From: Anisodus tanguticus
Lineage: Eukaryota; Streptophyta; Magnoliopsida; Solanales; Solanaceae
Direction: 5' to 3'
NCBI GenBank assembly: GCA_034509755.1
Contig: CM067561.1
Location: 4,034,646 to 4,098,645 of the forward strand
Length of the DNA: 64,000 nt
This document shows, in pieces, positions 47,346-59,185 of the stretch (the stretch's first letter is position 1; every line of letters starts with the position of its first letter). The notes beneath the pieces are model-generated. The model did no database searches. It was not told where the DNA came from and saw only the letters and a list, made by a program, of their open reading frames with translations. A program made the position numbers and the translations under genes.

Positions 47346-47966
47346 AGGGAGATTGAGTTCGGTATAGATCTATTGTTAGACACTTAGTCGATATCTATTC
47401 CTCCTTATAGAATGGCTCTAGCTGAATTGAAAGAATTAAAGGAGCAATTAGAAGATCTGCTTGAGAAAGGCTTTATTAGGCCCAATATATCCCCTTGGGG
47501 TGCACCGGTAATGTTTGTACGAAAGAAAGATACCTCGTTACGGATGTGTATTGACTATCGGCAGCTGAACAAAGTCACTATCAAGAACAAGTACCCTCTT
47601 CCCAGAATTGATGATTTGTTTGACTAGTTACAAGGTGCAAAATGTTTCTCAAAAATCGACCTAAGGTCGGGGTACCATCAACTAAGGGTCAAGGAGAAGG
47701 ACATTCCGAAAATGGCTTTCAGAATAAGGTATGGGCACTTCGAGTTCTTAGTAATGTCATTCAGGATCACAAACGCGCCGACAACATTTATGGATCTAAT
47801 GAACAACGTATTTCGCCCATTTTTGGATGTATTTGTGATAGTATTTATAGATGATATTCTGGTTTACTCTCACTTGGAGGTGGAGCATGTGAAGCATTTG
47901 TGGGTAGTACTAAAGACGCTCTGGGATCATAAGTTATATGCTAAGCTCTCTAAGTGTGATTTTTGA
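47346..47966 (+). pseudogene. Reverse transcriptase of element B
   Basis: 47412-47627 holds the start: KGFIRPNISPWGAPVMFVRK and LRMCIDYRQLNKVTIKNKYP. A TAG follows FD at about 47625. After a frameshift the palm continues (47712-47966) with FRITNAPTTFMDLMNNVFRP and the catalytic FIDDILVYS near 47845. Broken by a stop and a shift; otherwise the motif order is complete. Confidence 0.88.
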
Positions 47967-48915
47967 TTGAATTCAGTGGCTTTTCTTGGTCATATAGTGT
48001 CAGACGAGGGTATAAGAGTTGACACTCAGAAGATTGAAGCGGTGAAGAATTGACCAAGGCCCACGACTCCATCGGAGGTTCGCAGCTTTTTAGGCTTAGT
48101 TGGCTATTATAGGAGGTTTGTAGAAGGATTTTCTACATATCAGCACCATTAATGAAGTTGACACAAAAGGCCATAAAGTTCCAGTGGTCCGATGCCTGTG
48201 AGTAGAGCTTCCAAAAGTTAAAAGACAGACTAACATCGACACCAGTTCTTACACTTCCAGAGGGTCCAGAAGGCTATATTATGTATTGTGATGCCTCGGG
48301 AGCAGGTTTAGGATGCGTGCGCAACATGGTAAAGTGTTTGCCTATGCTTCAAGACAATTGATCAAACATGAGAAAAACTATCCGACACATGATTTGGAGT
48401 TTGCCGTGGTGGTCTATACACTAAAAATTTGGTGGCACTACTTGTATAGTGTTCATGTAGACATTTTCACGGATCATAAAAGTCTGCAATACATATTTAA
48501 ACAGAAAGAGTTGAACTTGAGACATAGGAGGTGGCTTGAATTATTGAAGGATTATGATGTGGACATCTTATACCATCCCGGTAAAGCTAATGTTGTAGCA
48601 GACACTCTCAGTCGTAAGTCGATGGTCAGCTCGATGCTGGTGCAGGTTGAAAGGAAGGAATTAGTAAGGGAACTCCATCAGTTAGCTAGTTTGGGAGTCC
48701 GACTAATGGATTCGGAGGGTGGTGGTTTTGTGATTAGGAATATGTCAGAGTCGTCCCTCATATCGGAAGTTAAGAAACATCAGTGGGAAGACCCCAGTTT
48801 GAAAAAGATCAGAGAGGGCATTCAACAGAAGAATACCACAACCTTTGAGATTGACGAACAAAGGGTTCTCAAGCACCAGGGTTATTTATGTGTTCCAAAT
48901 GTAGCGGGATTATGA
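47967..48915 (+). pseudogene. RT thumb and RNase H of element B
   Basis: Connection region with SVAFLGHIVSDEGI, then RNase H starting YCDASGAGLG near 48285. The open frame 48313-48915 carries FAYASRQLIKHEKNYPTHDL, DIFTDHKSLQYIFKQKELNL, RRWLELLKDYDVDILYHPGK and ANVVADTLSR, all typical of Ty3-type RNase H. It runs on into the integrase start. Confidence 0.85.
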
Positions 48916-49760
48916 GATAAAATTATGACGGAGGTCCATTGCTCACAATATTCCATTCACCCTGGATCTACTAAAATGTATCATGTTATCAAGGGTATTT
49001 ATTGGTGGAATGACATGAAGAGGAGCGTGGCGGAATTTGTAGCTTAGTGTCCTAATTGTCAGCAAGTAAAAATAGAGCACCAAAAGCCCGATGGCTTGAC
49101 TCAGAACATTGAGATTCCGATGTGGAAATGGGAAATGATTAATATGGATTTTGTTACAGGTTTACCTCGCTCTTATCTTAAGTTTGATTCCATTTGGGTA
49201 ATTGTTGATAGACTGACCAAATCAACTCATTTCCTGGCAGTCAAAACTACTTACACAGTCGAGGACTACGTGAAGTTGTACGTTAAGGAGATTGTTCGCC
49301 TTTATGGTGTGCCTATTTCAATTATATCTGACCGAGGTTCACAGTTTATAGCTAACTTCTGGAAATCATTTCAAAAAGGTTTAGGCACCCAAGTAAATCT
49401 TAGCACAACTTTCCACCCTCAGACAGACGGGCAAGCTGAGTGTATGATTTAAACGCTCGAGGACATGCTACGAGCTTGTGTATTGGACTTTAAGGGAAGT
49501 TGAGATGATCTACCCCTTATTGAATTTGTATACAATAACAGTTATCATGCTAACATTAAAATGGCTCCATTCGATGTGTTATATGGACGGAAATATAGAT
49601 CTCTTATCGGATGGTTCGAAGTAGGCGAATCAGAATTATTTGGGCCTGACTTGGTGCACCAAGCCATAGAGAAAGTGAAGCTTATCTAAGAACGGCTGCT
49701 AACCGCCTAGAGTCGTCAAAAGTCGTATTCAGATGTGCGACGGCGGGACTTAGAGTTCCA
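48916..49760 (+). pseudogene. Integrase of element B
   Basis: Zinc-binding part: HCSQ...HPGSTKMYH and CPNCQQVK (about 48940-49075). The catalytic core in the open frame 49096-49452 has MDFVTGLPRS, IWVIVDRLTKSTHFL and ISDRGSQF, then the Glu of DGQAE 35 residues after that Asp: a complete D,D35E set. A stop follows at 49450 (MI*) and more breaks to about 49700. Confidence 0.88.
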
Positions 49761-49769
49761 AGTAGATGA

Positions 49770-50208
49770 TTGGGTCTTTTTGCAGATTTCACCTATGAAG
49801 GGTGTAATGAGATTTGGGAAAAAGGGAAAGCTCAGCCCAAGGTATATTGGGCCATATCGCATAATTCGATGAATCGGCCAAGTAGCTTACAAATTGGATT
49901 TGCCTTTGGAGTTAGAGTTTGTTCATCCGGTTTTCCATGTTTCTATGTTAAGAGCATGTGTTGGGGATCCTTCCCGAGTTGTACCGATTGACGATGTGAA
50001 TGTTACAGAGGATCTATCGTATGAAAATGTTCCTATTGCTATCTTAGATCGACAAGTCCGCAAGTTGAGGACTAAAGAAGTAGCCTCCCTGAAAGTTCTT
50101 TGGTGGAGTAAGAATGTAGAAGAAATGACATGTGAGGCGAAAGAGGAGATGAAACAAAAATATCCATACCTATTTCAGACCAACGCCGATGTTCCGCGAG
50201 AAGCATAA
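49770..50208 (+). pseudogene. Integrase C-terminal end and chromodomain of element B
   Basis: Read from 49894: DLPLELEFVHPVFHVSMLRA, then a chromodomain-like end VPIAILDRQVRKLRTKEVAS, VLWWSKNVEEMTCEAKEEMK and QKYPYLFQ. The terminal chromodomain is the feature that defines chromoviruses of the Tekay/Del group. Confidence 0.85.
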
Positions 50209-50373
50209 GGTGAGTTCTATTTCATAATATTATAATTTCTGCTTGATGACCATGTGAGGTCTGGTATAATGAGATATGTTATATTATATGGCCCCGTGAG
50301 GAAATAGTTGTATTTTCCAGTTACGTGACGGGGATTAGATATGTCACCCAAACATTCGAGGACGATGGTTTCT

Positions 50374-50386
50374 AAGGGGGAAATGA
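50374..50386 (+). other. Polypurine tract of element B
   Basis: AAGGGGGAAATGA directly before TGTAACACC at 50387. Confidence 0.75.
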
Positions 50387-51472
50387 TGTAACACCCCGTA
50401 CTTTCGGGCGATGGTTTGAGCATCTAGACGTATGCAAGTAGACCTGAGTCCTGAGGAAATTTTGTTATAATTAGGTATTCACATAAAGAGCTTAAGATAT
50501 GAAAAGATGTGTTCCCGAAATAATTTAAGACTTAATAAGTGTGACGAGGGAGATTAATAATATTTTGTATGTCCAAAAAGAGGTTATGAACTAGTGTTAT
50601 ATCACATGATTATGATAACGAGTATATTAAGTATTTAAAAAGTGATTAGTATTTTGGTGTATTGAGAACAAGAATTGATCATGTGGGGAACATGAAGTAG
50701 TGGTTGTATCATGTAAAATGAGGTGGCATTATGTAAAATAGGGTGGCATTTTATTAAGTTTGGAGATGACATGTGTTAAGGGGGAGCATTATCTCATTTC
50801 TTAACATTTAATGGAATGAAACGATATGCTGCAAAAAACGTAATCCTATACCAAAACATTCAGCAAATGTTCCTTCTGTTTCACGAAAGTTAGAGCAAAA
50901 TTAGAGAAACTTTCTCATTAATTTTATGCATAGCACAAGACAAGGTATACATGCAGCAACGAGTTTATTCTACCTTTAAGCTTGGATTTGAGATTAAGAT
51001 TTAAAGGGATATTAACCCGTCATAGTTGTTTCCAAAAATCATAAATCTCAATTAAGGTATGTTAAGGCAAATTATTTCTTCTTTTGGCATGTTCCATGTA
51101 GCGAAACGTAAACGTAACATTGTTCCATAAATGATTCTACTCTTAGTAGTTAAGAATGTCCCTGTTATTCATTCCTATGTTAGAAACGTGACTAAATATG
51201 TTCCTAAATCCTTATTGAGGTATATGGAAAATATGTTAGTATTCATAACGTTAATCGGATGTGAAGCAATATTGCGTCACTCCGATAAACTCAGAATGTT
51301 TTATTATCGTTCATGCATTTTTATTCATGTATTACCCTGAACTCACATGTGTTACATACACTACTATATGGTATGCATTATATATATGTAAGGGATGGGA
51401 AAATGGATGCATCGTTATATACGCACACCACCTGATCAACTGGTATATGATGATGATTATGCCCACTGTCTC

Positions 51473-51559
<87 letters not shown>

Positions 51560-52220
51560 ACCGCATTGTGCATGACATTTAGGCATATTATGACCCTTAG
51601 AGGCATTCTGCATAGACATGGTACTTAGGCATATTATGGCCCTCAAAGGCATTCACTACTGGTTGGCTGTTTCTTATCTCAATTTATTTTATATCCCTAT
51701 TATGCAATTTTTCATGCCTGACATACTCGGTACATCAGTCGTACTGACGTCCCTTTTATCGGGGGACGCTGCATTTCATGCTCGCAGGCTCACGTAGGCA
51801 AGGCAACGATCTGCATTAGTAGGTTGCTGACTCAGCGGACATTGGAGCACTCCCATTGTTTTGAAGTGTCGGTCTAATCTCAGTACGGTATTTTTTTCAT
51901 GTACATATGGGTATGGCGGGGCCCTATCCCAACCTTATTATATTGCATACTCTTTAGAGGCTTGTAGACGGTGTCTTGTGTATAGCGGTCAGGTATGGAC
52001 TTGTCGGCCTTAGTATATATATATTCATGGATTAAGTCCTTCTTTTTGTAAGATTTTACATGGCTTCTCTCTAGTTTATGATTTCTATGTGTCAGCAGGA
52101 TACTAGATGACAGCCCTAATGACTCGTGGTTAATTATGGTTAGATGTTAACCATATAATTAGTGGTACTCAGTAGGTGAGTTCTGGGTGCCCGTCATGGC
52201 CTCCGGTTTGGGTCGTGACA
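50387..52220 (+). repeat. 3' LTR of element B (1834 bp)
   Basis: From TGTAACACCCCGTACTTTC to GGGTCGTGACA. Carries the long AT/GT microsatellite at 51475-51556 and is the more complete of the two LTRs of B. Confidence 0.92.
51475..51556. repeat. (AT)20(GT)21 compound microsatellite
   Basis: A perfect AT run (51475-51514) followed by a perfect GT run (51515-51556) within the 3' LTR of B. The 5' LTR of B has only a short TATATATATG here (about 44520-44545). Confidence 0.95.
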
Positions 52221-52503
52221 CATGGTCCACACGTGTTATGTAAAAATGGAAACCAGTGCGTGTAATTACATACGCATAAGGGGGTAATGTGGCATAATTT
52301 AGTGAGGTGTCTTCAGTTAGGCAAGGATAAGTTTGGGTGGATAAATTAAGTAGACATAATTTACTTCATAAGAGATCACATTTGCTTTCAATCATAAGAA
52401 TTCACCGCCTGCACTTGGCTAGTGGGCCACACTTATTAAATTTGTTCACATCTTTTTGTTAGCTAAGTTAGATAATAAGCTATATTTACATACACATTCT
52501 ATC
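52221..52503 (+). repeat. 3' LTR of element A, piece 2
   Basis: Starts with CATGG (52221-52225, right target duplication of B), continues as the 5' LTR does (TCCACACGTGTTATG), and ends in CTATC, the left target duplication of C. Confidence 0.9.
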
Positions 52504-52624
52504 TGTTGACACCCAATTTTGTCCCGTCTTTGCCAAATTATTTGCAATTTTAAATATTTTTAATACCTCAAAACAATTTTAATCTATATAAATACATACA
52601 TACATACATACATACATACATACA
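52504..52624 (+). repeat. 5' LTR fragment of element C
   Basis: TGTTGACACCCAATTTTGTC and about 100 further bases match 55364-55470. The fragment stops inside the (ACAT)n microsatellite at 52591-52623. Confidence 0.9.
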
Positions 52625-53323
52625 GTGACAATTGATTACTTCACAAAGTGGGTAGAAGCATCATCCCACAAGTCAGTGACAAAGAAAGTAGTGGTTGATT
52701 TTGTCCGCAATAACATCATTTGTCGATTTGGAATCCCTGAGTCTATTATAACGGACAATGGAGCTAATCTCAACAGTAATCTGATGAATGAGATATGCGA
52801 AAGGTTTAAGATCACTCACCGCAATTCCACTCCACAGATGAACGGAGCAGTCGAAGCAGCCAACAAGAACATTAAGAGAATACTGCGAAAGATGATTGAT
52901 AATTACAAACACTGGCATGAGCATTTGTCCTTTGCACTTTTGGTCTATCGCACTACAATCAGGACTTCTACTGGGGCAACGCCGTATCTTTTGGTCTATG
53001 GAACAGAAGCTGTGTTACCAGCAGAAGTGGAAATACCATCCTTGAGAATTATCCAAGAAGGCGAGCTGAGCGAAGCAAAATGGATACAGAATCGGTACGA
53101 ACAATTGATGCTGATTGATGAAAAGCGATTGAACGCAGTCTGTCACGGACAACTTTATCAAAACAGAATGGCCAAAGCTTTCAACAGGAAAGTTCCTAAC
53201 TGGCAAGGGCCTTATATGGTTCACCGGGTGTTAACTGGAGGAGCATTAATTCTAGCTGAAATGGACGGTGAAGTATGGCCAAAAACTATCAATACAGATG
53301 CGGTGAAAAGATACTACATTTAG
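52625..53323 (+). pseudogene. Integrase, C-terminal part, of element C
   Basis: An uninterrupted frame of 232 codons that begins without an ATG at the deletion junction (VTIDYFTKWVEASSHKSVTK) and ends at a TAG. The first catalytic Asp lies in TIDYF. The second is in ITDNGANL and the Glu in NGAVEAANKN. The spacing between the last two is 32 residues where 35 is usual, as if three residues were lost. The C-terminal domain is complete (VPNWQGPYMVHRVLTGGALI ... DAVKRYYI). Belongs to the Tat/Ogre integrase type. Confidence 0.85.
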
Positions 53324-53448
53324 GATTTTTTCTATGTACTACACTTCTTATGTTGTAAAAGTTGCGCTCCCTGGCGGGATACGCAAAGAACCCATGTCGG
53401 GTTCCGTTTCTTTAGATCGTAAATTTCCCCAAAAACACATTTCTTTGT

Positions 53449-53625
53449 AACATGAACTACGTTATGACCTGATTCCCTCGGTGGGATACGTAGGCGGCCA
53501 CATCGGCTTCGGTCCAATCTTTAGAAAATCCTTAAAATCTCCTTTTGCTTGTAATGAACTACGTTATGACCTGATTCCCTCATGAGGATACGTAGGCGGC
53601 CTAAATCGGCTTCGGTCACACCATT
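53449..53625. repeat. Two-copy direct repeat in the 3' region of element C
   Basis: About 70 bases starting TGAACTACGTTATGACCTGA and passing GGATACGTAGGCGGCC and ATCGGCTTCGGTC occur at 53452-53515 and again at 53553-53620. A weaker third relative may lie just upstream (GGGATACGCAAAGAACCC). Confidence 0.75.
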
Positions 53626-53629
53626 AGGA

Positions 53630-54448
53630 AATATTTTCTCCTTTTCTCACATATGACGAAATGCACCCATCTGATCACCCTGATAGGACAGGCAAGCAAC
53701 CCACACAAGACTCGGTTGTCCGTTCAAAAGTCCATCATACTCACATATCGGAAACTGGGGCATTTTTTTTAGGGATCACTGCCGGCGGACGCCGATAAAC
53801 ATGGAAAAGCATCGGCAAACTAAGTCTTCAGCCAGAGGAAGGATTTTGGATAAGATGTTTGCTTTGTTTCACCGCATGTCACTGCTCGACAGACATTTAT
53901 ATATATGCATACTTTCTTATAAGCAAATTATTTTCAACAAACATTTTCATCAAAATTCGATAGAATTTTTATGTTTTTGGTTTTAGATGCATTTCTACAA
54001 ATTGTTTTCAAATTTTTCATTAATGGCTAGCCATGACTGGGAAGCAGAGAGGGGCTACGGGTCCGAGTCAACAGGATATGCAAGTATCAACGCCAAAGCT
54101 ACAAAGTCAACGCGAATCAACTCCCCCTCCCCTAACTCATAAATTTATTTGAGTACAGGTTCTTTAGGTGGAAAGAAGTAGGGAAGCTGCAACATTTATG
54201 AGCAAATTCGCAAGGGATCTCCACATCGCGGCTCGCCACAAGGATCACTTTCTTGTTTGGAGATCGTACAAAGACGTCATGTTAAACTATATATTCCCAA
54301 CCGTGTTGTGTCCACACAAAGAACGGAGACTTACAGGGTCGCATTCTCATCTACTCAACTTTTGCATCGCTTATGTCCACGCATTAACTTTTCATGGCAT
54401 AACAGTTTCAACCTCAGGGTCACACTCTTCAATACGTCGATACGACGG
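53630..54448 (+). other. 3' non-coding region of element C before the minisatellite
   Basis: No gene. Short frames only. It belongs to the long region between integrase and the 3' LTR of Tat/Ogre-like elements. Confidence 0.55.
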
Positions 54449-54930
54449 CACAAATCAGGCGCCCACCTTCTAATGCGGGTATGTTTTAAATCAGGCGCCC
54501 ACCTTCTAATGCGGGTATGTTTTAAATCAGGCGCCCACCTTCTAATGCGGGTATGTTATTTAAATCAGGCGCCCACCTTCTAATGCGGGTATTTCATTTC
54601 AAATCAGGCGCCCACCTTCTAATGCGGGTATGTTTTAAATCAGGCGCTCACCTTCTAATGCGGGTATTTCATTTTAAATCAGGCGACCACCTTCTAATGC
54701 GGGTATTTCATTTTAAATCAGGCGCCCACCTCCTAATGCGGGTATGTTATTTAAATCAGGCGCCCACATTCTAATGCGGGTATTTCATTTTAAATTAGGC
54801 ACCCACCTTCTAATGCGGGTATTTTATTTTAAGTCAAGCGCCCACCTCCTAATGCGGGTATTTCATTTTAAATCAGGCACCCACCTTCTAATGCGGGTAT
54901 TCTTATTTTTAAACAAGCGCCCACCAACTG
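54449..54930. repeat. Minisatellite in element C, 12 copies plus a partial one
   Basis: Core unit GCGCCCACCTTCTAATGCGG followed by GTAT and a variable A/T-rich spacer (GTTTTAAATCA, GTTATTTAAATCA or TTCATTTTAAATCA). The period is about 34-40 bases. It is non-coding in context, though open frames with repeated SGAHLLMRV happen to run through it. Tat/Ogre elements often carry such arrays in this place. Confidence 0.92.
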
Positions 54931-55350
54931 CGTCATCTGCACAACGTTTGAGCAACGACATCATTTTAGTATTCTCACATACCCATTGTATGCAACAGTT
55001 ATGCATTAACTTTTGTCTTAGCTCTAGTCCGCAGGAGTTTGAATCGGCGGGAGTTTTCAGCACAACGTGGAACTATCTCTTACGGCGAACCGAGGCAACT
55101 TTGGTCAGCGGCCTACTTCGAACGTCGTTCCACTCTTTTCCAATGTGTTGCCACACCTTCAACTAGTGTCATCATAACCCGACACTGGGGCAATATTTCC
55201 CGAATCTGCATCATATTTTGCATCTTCTCTCCCCCTGGGATTCTATTTCTACCCATGCATCCCTAATCATTCTTCGAGTCCCGTTGATCAGGACAAAATT
55301 GGTTACTCAGTCAACTTCTTTGGCCGAAAACTCTTTCATCATCTCCGGCC

Positions 55351-55363
55351 AAAGAGGGGCATC
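55351..55363 (+). other. Polypurine tract of element C
   Basis: AAAGAGGGGCATC directly before TGTTGACACCC at 55364. Confidence 0.85.
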
Positions 55364-55487
55364 TGTTGACACCCAATTTTGTCCCGTCTTTGCCAAATTA
55401 TTTGCAATTTTAAATATTTTTAACACCTCAAAACAACTTTACATACATACATACATACATACCTACATACATACATACATACCTACA

Positions 55488-55518
<31 letters not shown>

Positions 55519-58500
55519 TATTCTCTTATTATTATTATTATTATTATTCGCATTTTTTTACTATCATTTGCATTTTTATCATAGTCATAAGTTTCATCCG
55601 GAAATTCTATGTTATTTTATTTTCGCAAAATTGCATCGCATTTCCATTTTTTATTAAGCATTAAACATTTCACAAATATTATATTTTATCACATCGTTAT
55701 GTTAATTTAAATAATTCACATCTTTTACAAAACAAAAATAATATTTTTATTGTTAAACCCCTTTTATATTTTTAAATCCATAACCCATTTTCATTTTCCC
55801 AACCCAAAACAATTTCTACCCAAAACATTCTATCAACCCCAAAGTCCATCTCCCCAAATTAACTCTTATTTTAGGCCCAACCGGACCAGCCCAATCCCCA
55901 ACTCCTATATTCTCTCCCATATCCATTTCACCCAAAAACAATATCAACCCTCCACAAAAATCACAGCCCAAACGAACCCCATTTCCGCAGCCCAATCGGA
56001 CAACCAAAACACCCACAACCCATTCCCCTTAATCTCCAAAACCCAAACAGCCAACCCGACCAGCCCATTCTCCGCCAACCGGACCAGCCCACTCCCCAAC
56101 CCACCGACCCGAGCCCAATCCCAAATTAAAGCCCCCCCATCGCCCTTAACCTAACCAAATCATCCCAAACCAAAAAAAAAGACAACGCCTCCAAAAAACC
56201 AGCGACCCTCTCGAAAATCTGGCGGTCCTTCGCCGGTTCCACCTCCAAACCGCCGGATAAACACGAACACCACTGCCACCATCGACCCCTCACATCACAC
56301 AGTCTTCTTTTCCCCTTTTCTGCAAACAACAGAACTTTGAACAGCTCATCCGGGTCAAATCGACCATGCATGAGTCGTCGATCCTCAGAGCACCTTCAAG
56401 AACTCGTTGGGTAAGCACATGAACTCGTACCCCTCATTATCGTCTCGGCCTTCGATGAAAATAAACCGTCACTTTTTTTTTCAATCTTTGTTTTGAATTC
56501 GAAATTCAAATCTCAGCCTTTAGGTTTTCAATGGTGATTATAAATAGAACCCTTTGTGGGTTATGGAGGGGAGTTCTGATTTTGGCGAGCAAAAAGCCCT
56601 CTGTTCTTCTTAGCTTTTCAAAAGAAAAAAAAGAAAAAGAATCGACCTATTTTGGGGTTTCACCAAAAGAGTTTTCATTTTTCAGAACCAAAAAATCACT
56701 TCATGAACAAAGTTTGATAAAAAATCTGCTCCTTTACTCTCGTCTCTGGCTCGACGAAACACTCAACTCATTTTCTTTTCAACCGTATAAACACACTCCT
56801 CCGAGCGGACTCGACCATTCGAAACACGCCTCGGTTCGCTGCCCGGAGAAGGTCAGTAAGATCGCATTTCTCCCATTTTTATTACTTTCCATGTTTGTGT
56901 GTGTGTTGCTGATTTAGTATAAATTAGCCTGTTATATTTTAACCTGTTTAATTATGATTAGATAATATAGGAATATTTCGTAAATATCATAAGTTATGAT
57001 TAGATAATGTATTTAAACATGCTTTGTATGTATGATCAGGTGCTTAGTCTGTGCTGGATATTACTGCTTTTTAGGATGTTTAGTTAACTAAACACTATTT
57101 GTGGTTCCCTTATGTTATCTGGTTCAATTGTAGTAGAATATTAGCTGTGTGATATTGACATATGCTTTTAAAGAACTGTGCTTTGGTTAATTGCTCATGC
57201 AATGCTTAGTTGATTTTGATATTCAAATATGTTGTGAACTAGGTGATTTGAGCATTATCGCTGTATTTGTTCAATGAGGATCACGATTAGTTAAGGTTCT
57301 AACATGTGTAGAATAATGATAATATTGATTAGATAGGAGCCTTGGGATATTATTTATTTATTGGCCTGCTAATACCTAAGTCTGTGGATAATCAAATAGA
57401 AATTCTGTGATATTCATGTAGTTTTACATTTTTGTTGATGTACAGAGTCATTTAAAATACTTGGTAAAATTATGATATGACCAGTGTAGCACCATTTGAT
57501 CCTATATTGTCTAATTGCTCATCCATGTCTAGATATGCTATGTTGAAGTCCAGACCTAGTTTATATAAACATGTATTGATTCTTTTAGGTGGAATATGTG
57601 GTATGAATAACTAGCATGTGGTTTGTATTTCTTCAAGGGTTACATCATTCCTGATCATGTCCTGAATGTCTGCCTATATTTGTTTTTCTTTCATTTATCT
57701 GAATATCATGTCAAGTACGAAAGGAGTTTAATAGTTTTGAAAATGTGTTATGTGGTTTTTTCAATCATCCCCAATGACTAAGCAATAATAATGCTTTAAA
57801 TTTTCCCTTCTTGCCTTATTCCCTAGCATGTCTATGAGTCTGTACAGGACAAATTTGAGTTAATTGCCCTGAATCCTTATGCATCTGGGTTGTTTCTTTC
57901 TCTTTAAATTCAAAAGTCATTACATTGGGCTTGCTTTTATATGCGCACTGTTCGATTTACCAAAGCCCAGTTTGAAGTAACATTGTTTGGCCTGCTTCAT
58001 ATCTGGGCCTGCTAGCTTTTTCCGTGTATAAACTGTTAGATATAAATTGTGTATATTTGTGTTTAACTTTATATCAGTGCTCACTTTTACTTTTATTATT
58101 GATGAATTTAGGGTACGTTCTAATCCCCCTTTTGTTTTCCACCCTCCTTGCATACCCTTCGGCCTGGTGGGTCCACCTCTCCGTGACTGCTTAAGTCGCT
58201 GGGCCTGAGGCCCAACAACATATTGATATTCATGAATTATTTATTAACATTTTTCTTATGCATATGTTTTCATGTTCCGTTTACTAATCCTTTTCTTTTC
58301 TTTTATTTATATGAAATGCATCGGGAGTAACGAAGAGTCTCTTTATGAGACTCATCATGGCTAGTGTCAAACGAAGACCCGCATCCACATTCCTTGCATT
58401 CTCCAACCTCGGGATTTCAAAACAAATAGGGCTAGATGACATCGTCTTCCGCCTTAGTTCCTCTTTTATTATTATTCTTTAATTTCGTTATTTCTATTCT

Positions 58501-59185
58501 TGGGCATGTAATAATTATTTTAATGTTTGTGTGATTGTTAGGATATTTAGAATAATTAGGCCATGAATGGATAAGTAATAAGGTAGTAGGAAAATTAGAA
58601 ATCCCCCGCTAGTTTATTTATTTTTTAGGCTCATCGTGCATATTTTAAATTTTCAAAACAAACTTTGACCATCTTATGTTCACTTTATTAATTGTACAAC
58701 TCAAAATGATTTTCAAAATTACTTCTTTGGCTTGATAAATAATTCATTTTTCTCCTTGCTATTAATTGTCCCAAATGCATACTTTTCAACTTTACATGTA
58801 TTTTTCTTTAAATACCATACAAATGCATACTTGTAAAAATGTATTCCTTTACTAAATACTTGCAACATTATTTTAGCTTTCTATTTTTTAAAACATGCAT
58901 TTTCCTTGGTACAATAATTAACTTGAGCTTTGACCGGATAACCGCAAGTTAGCGGATCTTAAAAGATGCCTAATCCCTTCCCTTTAGGATAATAAAGAAT
59001 CCTTACCTAGAATCTCATCAGTTTCGCAGACTTTAGAATTGGAGTTATATTGCAGCATTTAGTTAATATTTAGATGTCCTAATTCACCATAGAATAATTA
59101 GGTGGCGACTCCTTAATCATACCCAGGAATCATTGGATACGTTGTGCTCCGGTTTGACCCGAGCAGGTCAAAAGAGGGCGCGACA
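55364..59185 (+). repeat. 3' LTR of element C (3822 bp)
   Basis: From TGTTGACACCCAATTTTGTC to GGGCGCGACA. Holds an (ACAT/ACCT)n tract at 55441-55516, a C-rich stretch at 55790-56160, a TATA box and a conserved GGTGGCGACTCC near the end. Long open frames here (for example 55750-56154) follow base composition and match no protein. Confidence 0.9.
56539..56547 (+). promoter_or_regulatory. TATA box in the LTR of element C
   Basis: TATAAATAG in the plus orientation, about 1.2 kb into the LTR. The likely start of the element RNA is about 30 bases on. Confidence 0.5.

Larger units (their letters stand above)
43788..52220 (+). mobile_element. Tekay/Del-type chromovirus element B
   Basis: Complete insertion of 8433 bp with a perfect CATGG target duplication (43783-43787 and 52221-52225) inside the 3' LTR of the related element A. 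Order: 5' LTR, tRNA-Met primer site, gag with zinc knuckle, protease, RT, RNase H, integrase, chromodomain, purine tract, 3' LTR, as in Tekay/Del chromoviruses. All domains can be recognised but stops and frameshifts break the single polyprotein, so it is inactive. The 5' LTR is about 420 bp shorter than the 3' LTR because of one internal deletion and a shorter microsatellite. Confidence 0.92.
52504..59185 (+). mobile_element. Tat/Ogre-like element C, internally deleted
   Basis: Insertion of 6682 bp with a perfect CTATC target duplication (52499-52503, 59186-59190). It keeps only the first 120 bases of the 5' LTR, fused straight to the last part of integrase. A 2-kb 3' non-coding region with tandem repeats, a purine tract and a full 3' LTR follow. 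The primer site, gag, protease, RT and RNase H are gone. The long 3' region with a minisatellite and the TGTTGACACCC LTR start are typical of Tat/Ogre elements. Confidence 0.88.

Noticed and set aside
51261..51652. Frames ending in IYIYIY/CVCVCV or THTHTH
   Set aside because: Translated microsatellite in an LTR.
54257..55166. Repeat-rich proteins with SGAHLLMRV units, and a CRISPR-like look of regular repeats with spacers
   Set aside because: The frames are a by-product of a minisatellite in a retrotransposon 3' region. The spacers are short variants of one another, and the genome is a plant's.
55750..56154. 134-codon plus-strand frame in the LTR of C
   Set aside because: Composition-driven (C- and A-rich), located in an LTR upstream of its TATA box, no domain.
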